DNA of 64,000 nt. It comes from Chitinophagales bacterium. GTDB lineage: Bacteria > Bacteroidota > Bacteroidia > Chitinophagales > Saprospiraceae. The notes under the pieces are model-generated. The model was not told where the DNA came from, searched no databases, and saw only the letters and a program-made list of their open reading frames with translations. How positions within the stretch are numbered: the first letter of the stretch is position 1; each line of letters opens with the position of its first letter. A program made the position numbers and the translations under genes. Positions 25,428 through 32,942 of this stretch are shown here, piece after piece. The stretch is taken from assembly GCA_017303875.1 (NCBI GenBank), contig JAFLBP010000008.1, positions 124,001 through 188,000 of the forward strand. Reading direction: 5' to 3'.

Positions 25428-27959
25428 TCAATACGTATCCTCCAAACTCATCACCGAAAACGCTTTCTCCGGCGCATCAATAATGCGCTTGGTTTTAAAC
25501 AGAATGGTACGGCGCTCACCGGGCAACATATCGAAATAGTTATCGCTGAAAAAACCTTCGGCTTCGGTTTGCAGCAGCACGTTTTTGGCGAGTTTGTCGC
25601 TTTCCAGCACTAAGTTAAAGCCGTCATTTACGGCCTGCACCTGCATTTTAATGTTCACATTGGGCAAAGTCAGCTTGCGCACGGGCGTGAGGTACATCAA
25701 GCGGCGGTAGAGCTGTTTGTCGGCCTCGTCGCTGAGGGTAATTTCAACCACCACATTCTCCGCTTTACGGCCATTGAGCAGGGTTTTCAAAGCGCCCTGC
25801 CAGACGCGTTTGCTGGAGTCGGGCTTCAGCTGTACGTCGCGCAGGATTTCATGACTGACTTCCGCGCCTTCAAACTCTAAAACACGCACACTCAGGTTTA
25901 CTTTTTGCGCGCTTGTTTTATCCGAAACCCCATACACGCTGAGCAATTCGCCTTCCACGATGGGCAGTGCCGCTACCGGCGAAAATGCCTCGCGCACATA
26001 ATATTGCAGCGCCTTCCAGCGGCCAAAATAGTCGCGGCCGGCCCAAGAGGCCACCGGCCATACATCGTTGAGTTGCCAGTACAAAGTACCCATACAATAG
26101 GGCTTGTTGCGGCGGTGTGCTTCAATACCCGTTCGCATCCCCTCGGCCTGCAAAATCTGACTGACGTACACGAAATCTTCAAATTTTTTCGGACTGCGGT
26201 AGTCGCGCTTCATATACTCGGCAATCAGCGCGTTGCCGCGCGGGTGCTTCTGGTGCGCCAGCATTACTTTGCTTTCCAGTTCACGGTCTTCAGGCACCGT
26301 AAACGACCCGATGGTGCGCCATTCCGGGAAAGACTGGAAGCCGTATTCACTCATAAAGCGCGGCACTTTTTTATTGAAAATTTCAAAAGGCTCCTCATCG
26401 TGCCACACGCCCCAATAGTGCGAATCGCCTTCCGAGTTCGATTTAGGGTTGCCGCGGCCGAATTTGGGCGAACTTTCCCAATAGGGCACGCCGCCGGCGT
26501 AGTTTTCTACGTAGGTAGGCAGCACGTCTTTAAACAGGATTTCGTAGTCGCGCCAGAGTTTTTTGCGCTGTTGCTCGTTGAATTGCATTTGCCAGCCCCA
26601 GTGATGCCAGGCTTCGCTGTTTTCATTGTTGCCGCACCAAAGTACAATGCTGGGGTGCTGGCGCAGGCGTTCGATTTGTTCGTAGGCTTCTTTGGAGGCA
26701 TTTTTGAAAAAATCGCCGCTGCCGGGATACATGGCACAGGCGTACATAAAATCCTGCCAGACCATGATACCGCGGCTGTCGCAGAGCTGGTAAAACAGAT
26801 CGTCTTCGTAAATACCGCCGCCCCAAACCCGGAGCATATTCATGTTAGAGGCCACCACGTCGTCGAGCAGGCGCTTGTATTGTTCCGGGCGCACACGATC
26901 CTGGAACATATCCTGCGGAATGTAGTTGGCGCCTTTTGCGAAGACGGGCACATCATTTACCTTAAAATAAAATGGTTCGCCCTTGTCGTCTTTTTGCGTT
27001 ACTAATTGTACCGTTCGGATGGCCGCGCGGATGTCAACTTTTTCAATGACCCGGGTGCCGCGTTTTACGTCGATGTTAAAATCGTAGAGCGGCTGCTCGC
27101 CCATGCCGAGGGGCCACCACAGTTTTGGGTTGTCAATATCCCAGGTGGTGGAGTCGGTATGTTCACCAATTTGAAAATTATGGTCTTCAATGGATTTCCG
27201 GCCTTCCGAGCGCACGGAAATCGTTACTTTTTCTTTAAAATCGCAGCGATAGCGGAAGTTGGCGATCATCACCGCGCGTTCGGGGGTGTAACTTTTGGTG
27301 GTGACGTAAATATTGTCGATAATGAGATCATCCCAGCCCACCAGCTCCGGCTTTTTGAGGATGCCGCAACCGACGAGGCGCGGGCCCCAGTCCCAGCCAT
27401 AGTGAAACTGCGCTTTGCGGGTCATGGTTCGGATACCGCCGGGCAGTTCGTAACCGAGGTTTTTCCATTCGGTTTCCACTTTTTTTACCGGACTTTCAAA
27501 GTATACATGCAGCGTATTGGCGCCGGGTTTGAGCCATTTTTTGACGTCTTTGGTAAAGGTTCGGAACATGTTGTTCGTTTCCATCACTAAGGAGTCGTTG
27601 AGGTAGACGTGTGCATAGGTATCCAGCCCGTACCAGCGCAGTTCGATGTGTTTGCGCAGCAAAAGGGCTTCCGAGACCTGGAACGTGCATTGAAACTCCC
27701 AGTCCGCCTGTTCAATCCACTGGAGTTTGGATTCGTTGTCGCGGTAATAAGGGTCTTCGATCATACCGTTTTGCAGCAGGGCGGTATGCACGCTGACGGG
27801 CACGCTTGTTTTTTTCCAGTCGCCGTTTTGGGCCTGTCGAAAAGTCCATTCGCCGTCAACGGTGCTGCGTTGCGGCGCGCCTGGGGTATTGAAGTTAACT
27901 TGGGCTTCCGAGAGCATAGGGAAGAATAAAAGCGTAAAAAAAAGCGTTATTTTTTGCAT
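25428..27959 (-). CDS. Exported GH2 beta-mannosidase
   Basis: 843 residues from the ATG at 27959, which starts a signal peptide (cleavage near MLSEA). Glycoside hydrolase family 2 layout: sugar-binding domain ([35 protein letters not shown]), Ig-like domain, TIM barrel from about 320 ([32 protein letters not shown]) and C-terminal beta domains. [11 protein letters not shown] carries the acid/base Glu446 and [11 protein letters not shown] the nucleophile Glu538. The WDWGPRL and GNNEN motifs separate beta-mannosidases from other GH2 enzymes. It probably trims mannose from beta-mannan or N-glycan cores in the periplasm. No SusCD pair adjoins it. Confidence 0.92.
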   Translation of the reverse strand: MQKITLFFTLLFFPMLSEAQVNFNTPGAPQRSTVDGEWTFRQAQNGDWKKTSVPVSVHTALLQNGMIEDPYYRDNESKLQWIEQADWEFQCTFQVSEALLLRKHIELRWYGLDTYAHVYLNDSLVMETNNMFRTFTKDVKKWLKPGANTLHVYFESPVKKVETEWKNLGYELPGGIRTMTRKAQFHYGWDWGPRLVGCGILKKPELVGWDDLIIDNIYVTTKSYTPERAVMIANFRYRCDFKEKVTISVRSEGRKSIEDHNFQIGEHTDSTTWDIDNPKLWWPLGMGEQPLYDFNIDVKRGTRVIEKVDIRAAIRTVQLVTQKDDKGEPFYFKVNDVPVFAKGANYIPQDMFQDRVRPEQYKRLLDDVVASNMNMLRVWGGGIYEDDLFYQLCDSRGIMVWQDFMYACAMYPGSGDFFKNASKEAYEQIERLRQHPSIVLWCGNNENSEAWHHWGWQMQFNEQQRKKLWRDYEILFKDVLPTYVENYAGGVPYWESSPKFGRGNPKSNSEGDSHYWGVWHDEEPFEIFNKKVPRFMSEYGFQSFPEWRTIGSFTVPEDRELESKVMLAHQKHPRGNALIAEYMKRDYRSPKKFEDFVYVSQILQAEGMRTGIEAHRRNKPYCMGTLYWQLNDVWPVASWAGRDYFGRWKALQYYVREAFSPVAALPIVEGELLSVYGVSDKTSAQKVNLSVRVLEFEGAEVSHEILRDVQLKPDSSKRVWQGALKTLLNGRKAENVVVEITLSDEADKQLYRRLMYLTPVRKLTLPNVNIKMQVQAVNDGFNLVLESDKLAKNVLLQTEAEGFFSDNYFDMLPGERRTILFKTKRIIDAPEKAFSVMSLEDTY

Positions 27960-27987
27960 ATTGCTAATTTGCAAGGCCAGAATGGGG

Positions 27988-27995
27988 CAAAAATA
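27988..27995 (-). promoter_or_regulatory. -7 promoter element for the beta-mannosidase gene
   Basis: Minus-strand TATTTTTG (perfect TAnnTTTG) 28 bases before the ATG at 27959. Confidence 0.5.
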
Positions 27996-28015
27996 GGGGA
28001 AGGAATCGGAAAGCC

Positions 28016-28047
28016 TTGACGCAGTATCGAAAAAAACCGTATTTTTG
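28016..28047 (+). promoter_or_regulatory. Promoter for the peroxiredoxin-fold gene
   Basis: TTG at 28016-28018, 21 bases, then TATTTTTG at 28040-28047, 21 bases before the ATG at 28069. Both consensus elements are present. It is divergent from the beta-mannosidase promoter. Confidence 0.6.
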
Positions 28048-28068
28048 AGGCCAATTCATAAAAAGATC

Positions 28069-28695
28069 ATGTCTTCACAGACGCCAGAATTTCCGCAAGT
28101 CGGCGATATAGCGCCCGACTTCGAGTTTGAGTCCCGCCAGGGTCGGGTTTCGCTCTCCCAATACACACAGGGTCACTGGTGCGTCTTTTTTGCGCATCCG
28201 GCCAATTTTACTTCTGCCTGGGCTATGTTTTCGACTTTTCTGGGCATGAAAGAGCGGCGACTGAACAGCCGCAACATCAAAGTACTGGGGCTGAGCAACG
28301 AACCGCTGCGCCACAGCAACGACTGGGCTGAAAAAGCACGCCGTTATGTGGGTATTTACCTGCGCGCTCCGGTCATTGAAGACCTTGATTTTCGCATTGC
28401 GCGGATGTACGGATTAGCCTCCGGCCGTCGCCCGCAGCCGGGTTGCGATCGGCTTGCCGTAGTGATTGACCCCGGCGGCATTGTACGGATGGTGATTCAC
28501 CGCCCATTGCCGGATATTGATTCCGCACTGCTTGAAATCGAACGTGCGCTCGACCGGCTTCAGGGCATTCAACCCAGCGAAAAACCAGCCACGCCCAAAG
28601 ATACCTTAGTTTCCGAGCAGGCCGATGCCGCGCCGCGCAGCACCTACAGGTTGCGCGCAGCCTATTTTTCAAGAAAAAAATTAGTGGAGAATTAA
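28069..28695 (+). CDS. Peroxiredoxin-fold protein lacking the peroxidatic cysteine
   Basis: 208 residues, AhpC/TSA fold, closest in layout to the 1-Cys (Prx6-like) branch: VGDIAPDFEFESRQGRVSLS, HWCVFFAHPANFTSAW, NIKVLGLSNEPLRHSNDW, FRIARMYGL and CDRLAVVIDPGGIVRMVIHRP. Active peroxiredoxins have PxxFTxxC here, whereas this protein reads PANFTSAW at 44-51: the proline, phenylalanine and threonine remain but the cysteine is tryptophan. Cys38 and the Cys before DRLAVV are elsewhere in the fold and cannot simply replace it. So peroxidase activity by the usual route is not expected; a chaperone, sensor or redox-inert role is possible. No signal peptide. It ends 3 bases before the convergent MscS gene. 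Confidence 0.8.
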   Translation: MSSQTPEFPQVGDIAPDFEFESRQGRVSLSQYTQGHWCVFFAHPANFTSAWAMFSTFLGMKERRLNSRNIKVLGLSNEPLRHSNDWAEKARRYVGIYLRAPVIEDLDFRIARMYGLASGRRPQPGCDRLAVVIDPGGIVRMVIHRPLPDIDSALLEIERALDRLQGIQPSEKPATPKDTLVSEQADAAPRSTYRLRAAYFSRKKLVEN

Positions 28696-28698
28696 TTT

Positions 28699-29514
28699 TT
28701 ACACATCCCAGTCCACATCCACATTGTCGCGGCGACGCTCCTTGGCAAGCAGTACGCCGGCGGCATCAAACGCGCGTTTCAGGTTTTCATACATATAATC
28801 GAGCGTGTCCTCGTAGTAAGTACCCGTTGTCCAGCATGCAATCACTACTTTCATATCATCGCGGCTGATGCCGGAAATGGTCACTTCTGCGGGTTTGCCG
28901 GGAACAGCGTGTTGATAACGGTTAATGACCTCATCGGCCAGGGCGCGCAGCAGGTCGAGCGAGGTTTTGGCCTCTACCAATACCTTCACTTCCACCTGTA
29001 TTTCGCCGGTTTCGGAGATGCTTTCAATCGGCCCTTCCGTCATTTTAGAGTTCGGGATAATGATGCGTTTGCCTTCGCTGGTATGCAGAATGGTATTGAA
29101 AATTTGAATTTCTACTACTTTTCCGGTTTTTTCGCTCACATTAATGAGGTCGCCCACTTTGTAAGGACGAAACAGGAGAATGAGCACGCCGGAAGCGAAA
29201 TTGCCAAGACTGCCCTGCAAAGCGAGGCCAACGGAGAACGCAATAGCCGAAAAGACAGCAATAAAAGACGTGGTTTCCAGCCCGATGAGGTTGGCCACCA
29301 CGAGGAGCAGCGCAATTTTCATCGTCGTGTCGGCCAGCGACGTAAAGAAAGGGCGCAGACTTTCATCTACCTTTCTTTTGCGCAAAAAAACATCAAAACC
29401 GCGGGTCAGGCGCCGAATCAGCCATAAACCGCCAATAAAAAGCAGTATGGCCGAAAGTATCTTGGGCCCATATGCCCAGGCCAGCTTGGTGAAATCGTCT
29501 AAATATTGTTCCAT
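28699..29514 (-). CDS. Small-conductance mechanosensitive channel, MscS family
   Basis: 271 residues, the size of canonical MscS. Three N-terminal membrane segments (about 12-32, 60-80, 85-115) lead into the pore helix (ALQGSLGNFASGVLILLF with small residues facing the pore), the conserved RPYKVGDLINV turn and the cytoplasmic vestibule (HTSEGKRIIIPNSKMTEGPI). It opens under membrane tension to release solutes after osmotic downshock. It ends with a Trp-Asp-Val tail. Convergent with, and almost touching, the peroxiredoxin-fold gene. Confidence 0.92.
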   Translation of the reverse strand: MEQYLDDFTKLAWAYGPKILSAILLFIGGLWLIRRLTRGFDVFLRKRKVDESLRPFFTSLADTTMKIALLLVVANLIGLETTSFIAVFSAIAFSVGLALQGSLGNFASGVLILLFRPYKVGDLINVSEKTGKVVEIQIFNTILHTSEGKRIIIPNSKMTEGPIESISETGEIQVEVKVLVEAKTSLDLLRALADEVINRYQHAVPGKPAEVTISGISRDDMKVVIACWTTGTYYEDTLDYMYENLKRAFDAAGVLLAKERRRDNVDVDWDV

Positions 29515-29641
29515 TGTTATAAAGATTGTTTATTCGGTCAAATAAGTGGGAAAAATGAACGTTTGCCGAAAACGCGGCAAAGTTTGTGAAAAAGACCAAA
29601 CAGAATGCCCATTTTTGCAAATAAATTCAAACGCTTAGGGC

Positions 29642-32398
29642 ATGTTTCAACATCGTCCGACTCATTTATTCTGTTCACAGAATTCAACCACACGTAAAAC
29701 AGTGATCAATTTGAAAAAAAATGCGCTCCAGGTAGCCTCCCTGACGCTCCTGTGTTTATCCATTCTGGCCTGTACGCCTAAAAACGCCGGCCCTTCACAC
29801 CCGCAGGAGCCGAAGACATTCAGCAACATGGGGAAACCCGTTGCCACGCCGGCCGATACCACCGATACTGCCGAGGAGACCCTCGAAGAACTGACGGTAA
29901 CGCCACCCAAGTACACTCCACCAGCGGATACCTTGCCCGTGTATCGCGCTACGGCAACCTCCGAATTTGACCTGATTCATACCAAAATTCAGATCGCTTT
30001 CGACTGGGAAAAAAATCGCGCCAACGCTACCACGACCATTACGCTGCGCCCCTGGTTCTACGAAACCGATATGCTGACGCTGGACGCCAAAAATTTTGAC
30101 ATTAAAAAAGTCAATTTTGAAGGCGATTCCAAACAGTTGGAGTACAGCTACGACAATGAACAGATCCGGATCAAACTCGGCCGAAAGTTCAAGCGCAGCG
30201 AAGAATTCAAGGTGGCAATTCAATACACCGCCAAACCTGATGAACGCGCAAAAATCGGCGGCAGCGATGCCATCCGCCAGGATAAAGGCCTGTACTTCAT
30301 CAAGCCCGACAGCGCCAACCCCACCAAACCCTACCAGATCTGGACGCAGGGCGAAACCGAGAGCAACTCCTTCTGGTTTCCCACCATCGACAAGCCCAAC
30401 CAGCGCTGTACCCAGGAAATGGAAATTACCGTGGCCGATAAATACGTCACACTCTCCAATGGGGTAATGACCGGCACGAAAAGAAATGCCGACGGCAGCC
30501 GCACCGACTTCTGGCGCATGGACAAACCCCACGCGCCCTACCTCTTTATGATGGCGGTCGGTGAATACGCCGTAGTAAAAGACAAATGGCGTGGTATCGA
30601 CGTAAACTACTACGTAGAGCCTAAATTTGAATCCGTTGCACGCGATATTTTCCCGTATACGCCTGATATGCTGGAAATGTTTTCCCAGAAATTGGGCTAC
30701 AACTACCCCTGGCCCAAATACTCACAGGTGGTTGTACGCGACTACGTGAGCGGCGCCATGGAAAATACCTCCGCTGTTATTTTCGGCGAGTTTATGCAAG
30801 CTGAAAAGCGCGAACTGGCTGACCAGCACCTCATGAACGAGTCTATTGTAGCGCATGAGATGTTCCACCACTGGTTCGGCGACCTGGTTACCTGCGAAAG
30901 CTGGTCGAACCTCACCCTCAACGAAGGTTTTGCCAACTACTCCGAGTACCTGTGGATTGAGCATAAATACGGTCGCCTTGCCGCCGACGAATATGCCCGT
31001 GGCGAGCGCAATGGCTACTTCGGCGATGCCGAAGACGGCGCCCACCCGCTGATTCACTTCGGTTATGACAGCCGTGAAGACATGTTCGACGGCCACTCTT
31101 ACAACAAAGGTGGCGCCATCCTGCACATGCTCCGCACGCAAGTGGGCGACGAGGCGTTTTTTGCCGCGCTCCAGCAATACCTGAAGAAAAATGAATTTAC
31201 CGACGCCGAAGCCCATGAGTTGCGTCTGGCATTTGAAGACCTTACGGGCCAGGACCTCAACTGGTTCTTCAACCAGTGGTTTTTTGCCAACGGACACCCC
31301 GTGCTCGACATCAACTACGATTACGATGAAGCTCGTAAAAAAGCCATTGTAACCATCGAGCAAATGCAAAAGCCTGAAGATGGCGTGCCCAATGTATTTG
31401 ATCTTCCGCTGGCAGTTGACGTGTATGATGCCGACGGCAAAGCGCGTCGGGAGCAAATCCGCGTGAATCGCCGCAAACAAAGCTTCGAATTTGATGCGGC
31501 CACCAAACCGGCATTTGTAAACGTAGATGCTACCAAAACCCTGCTCGCATTAAAAACCGACAACCATACCACCGACGAGTGGGCCTTCATTTACAAACAC
31601 GGACCTTTATTCATGGACCGCTGGGAGGCGCTCGAAGCCCTGGAAGAAAGCGAAGAAGCCGCAGTGGCATTACCCGTATTTGCTGCAGCAGTAAACGACA
31701 AGTCCAACGGTATTCTGGTGAAGGCCCTGCAAATGATTAATGAAGAAACAGGCCTGCACAAAGACTCTGTAGCCGTTGCCAAAGCGGCCGAGCTTGCCGC
31801 TACGCATCCGGAGGCCAAAGTACGTGCTGCCGCACAACGCGCCCTCGGCGCCGCCGGCGACAAACGCTATCAGGCAATTGTAGAAGGCGGGCTTACCAGT
31901 GAACAGCCTTATTCCGTAGTGGGCGCGGCCCTCGGCGCGCTGATGAAGATCGACAAACCTGCCGCCCTGCGCTATGCCAAACAATATGAGGCCCTCGATA
32001 AAGAAGCACTGCTGCCGATCATCGCCCGCGTGTACGCCAGCAACCCGGACACGGCGCACCTTGCTTTCTTTGATAAAAATTTCTATAAAGCCGAAGGCGG
32101 TAATGCCGTGGCGTTTTACTCCTCTTATCAGCGCATGATTAGCACCCTTGGCGATGTAGCCATTATGGATAAGGGTTTTGAGCGCCTGCGGGCTATGGGT
32201 CTGGACCCGAAAGCGCAGGACTGGCGTCGTTTTGGTTCCGTGCGTGCCCTGTACGAGGCATTTATGTATTTCAAGCGTGTAAAACGCGATGATGTACGTG
32301 CAGAAGCCCTGCGTAAAATGGTTGTGGAAATTAAAGAGGCCGAAAAAGACGAAGAGATGAAGCGCTACTACCAGATGTTCAAAACAGATATGCCGTAA
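29642..32398 (+). CDS. M1-family zinc aminopeptidase, predicted lipoprotein
   Basis: 918 residues as drawn. The ATG at 29642 precedes a 23-residue leader before a lipoprotein signal (LSILAC), so the true start may be the GTG at 29701 or the TTG at 29710. The aminopeptidase N fold is complete: beta domain, GAMEN exopeptidase motif at 371-375, zinc motif HEMFH at 405-409 with the third ligand Glu428 (NEGFANY), and a C-terminal HEAT-like helical region (AAAVNDKSNGILVKALQMIN, HPEAKVRAAAQRALGAAGD). It removes N-terminal residues from peptides on the outer face of a membrane. A perfect terminator follows. Confidence 0.92.
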   Translation: MFQHRPTHLFCSQNSTTRKTVINLKKNALQVASLTLLCLSILACTPKNAGPSHPQEPKTFSNMGKPVATPADTTDTAEETLEELTVTPPKYTPPADTLPVYRATATSEFDLIHTKIQIAFDWEKNRANATTTITLRPWFYETDMLTLDAKNFDIKKVNFEGDSKQLEYSYDNEQIRIKLGRKFKRSEEFKVAIQYTAKPDERAKIGGSDAIRQDKGLYFIKPDSANPTKPYQIWTQGETESNSFWFPTIDKPNQRCTQEMEITVADKYVTLSNGVMTGTKRNADGSRTDFWRMDKPHAPYLFMMAVGEYAVVKDKWRGIDVNYYVEPKFESVARDIFPYTPDMLEMFSQKLGYNYPWPKYSQVVVRDYVSGAMENTSAVIFGEFMQAEKRELADQHLMNESIVAHEMFHHWFGDLVTCESWSNLTLNEGFANYSEYLWIEHKYGRLAADEYARGERNGYFGDAEDGAHPLIHFGYDSREDMFDGHSYNKGGAILHMLRTQVGDEAFFAALQQYLKKNEFTDAEAHELRLAFEDLTGQDLNWFFNQWFFANGHPVLDINYDYDEARKKAIVTIEQMQKPEDGVPNVFDLPLAVDVYDADGKARREQIRVNRRKQSFEFDAATKPAFVNVDATKTLLALKTDNHTTDEWAFIYKHGPLFMDRWEALEALEESEEAAVALPVFAAAVNDKSNGILVKALQMINEETGLHKDSVAVAKAAELAATHPEAKVRAAAQRALGAAGDKRYQAIVEGGLTSEQPYSVVGAALGALMKIDKPAALRYAKQYEALDKEALLPIIARVYASNPDTAHLAFFDKNFYKAEGGNAVAFYSSYQRMISTLGDVAIMDKGFERLRAMGLDPKAQDWRRFGSVRALYEAFMYFKRVKRDDVRAEALRKMVVEIKEAEKDEEMKRYYQMFKTDMP

Positions 32399-32446
32399 TC
32401 AGTTGATGATTTTGGATGATTTTTAGTTAAAAATCGTCCTTGAATT

Positions 32447-32487
32447 GAGGCAAAAATGGGAGTAAACCATTTTTGCCTCTTTTTTTG
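32447..32487 (+). terminator. Rho-independent terminator after the aminopeptidase gene
   Basis: GAGGCAAAAATGG (32447-32459) pairs perfectly with CCATTTTTGCCTC (32467-32479) around GAGTAAA, followed by eight T residues. Confidence 0.9.
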
Positions 32488-32535
32488 ATATAAAAAATTA
32501 TAAACAAATTTTTTTAAAATAAAAATATTTTGTTT

Positions 32536-32543
32536 TATATTTG
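32536..32543 (+). promoter_or_regulatory. -7 promoter element for the 46-residue ORF
   Basis: TATATTTG, a perfect TAnnTTTG, 25 bases before the ATG at 32569, in a very AT-rich stretch. Confidence 0.5.
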
Positions 32544-32568
32544 CCCCTGAAAAATCAATCATGCCTCT

Positions 32569-32709
32569 ATGTTCAACGATGAAAACAAAGAGATGTCGGC
32601 GTTTAATGATCCGGCCGATATTCGTTATTACCTGCATCATCCGCACGATAAATACGTTCGGGCATTGCTGCAACATCGGATCGCCGCCCTGGAAATCATT
32701 CAGTCGTAA
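32569..32709 (+). CDS. 46-residue ORF of unknown function
   Basis: Reads MFNDENKEMSAFNDPADIRY and then a His-rich, basic second half (HHPHDKYVRALLQHRIAALE) ending IIQS. It sits between a perfect terminator and a second promoter, has its own -7 element at a normal distance, and its codon use (GCC, CTG, CGG) resembles the backbone although the flanks are AT-rich. This supports a real small gene. A DPADIRYYL-like phrase could be a helix start. Function unknown. Confidence 0.45.
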   Translation: MFNDENKEMSAFNDPADIRYYLHHPHDKYVRALLQHRIAALEIIQS

Positions 32710-32745
32710 TGAAGCGTATTTGCGACAAAACTGGAAAAAAGTGCT

Positions 32746-32753
32746 TATATTTG
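32746..32753 (+). promoter_or_regulatory. -7 promoter element before a 30-residue ORF
   Basis: TATATTTG, the same octamer as at 32536, 59 bases before the ATG at 32813. The similarity of the two consecutive promoter-plus-tiny-ORF units is notable. Confidence 0.45.
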
Positions 32754-32783
32754 CAAAGCGATTTCATGTTGAACCAAATCTTC

Positions 32784-32840
32784 AATTCATCGTTAAATAC
32801 ACCCTGCTTTATATGACCAGCGTTTCCAAAACAGTTCAGC
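32784..32840. repeat. 57-bp sequence shared with 43783-43839
   Basis: The first 24 bases (AATTCATCGTTAAATACACC and the next CTGC) are identical to those at 43783, and the remaining 33 differ at six positions. Here the repeat overlaps the start of the 30-residue ORF; in the other copy the ATG is ATA, so no ORF remains. Confidence 0.85.
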
Positions 32841-32905
32841 AAACCCTCGAAAATCCATCTTCCAACATGAGCGTGGAAGAAAAAGTATACTTCACCAATA
32901 ATTAA
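32813..32905 (+). CDS. 30-residue ORF, doubtful
   Basis: Reads MTSVSKTVQQTLENPSSNMS and ends VEEKVYFTNN. Short and Ser/Thr/Asn-rich. It follows a perfect -7 element and ends 37 bases before the next gene. Its 5' part lies in a sequence duplicated at 43.8 kb, where the ORF is broken. It may be a leader peptide, a decayed gene or only the transcribed leader of the downstream YncE-phosphoesterase gene. Confidence 0.3.
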   Translation: MTSVSKTVQQTLENPSSNMSVEEKVYFTNN

Positions 32906-32942
32906 CCTCCAATTTTCATAGCAGGCATTAGCTTTGTCCGCT

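Noticed and set aside
25905..27005. Open frame opposite the beta-mannosidase gene
   Set aside because: The minus strand encodes a complete GH2 enzyme with both catalytic glutamates; the plus frame is a shadow.
32929..32936. TAGCTTTG box just before the YncE-phosphoesterase gene
   Set aside because: It fits the -7 consensus but lies only 6 bases before the ATG and lacks a -33 partner; TAnnTTTG is expected about once per 4 kb per strand by chance, so I do not count it.
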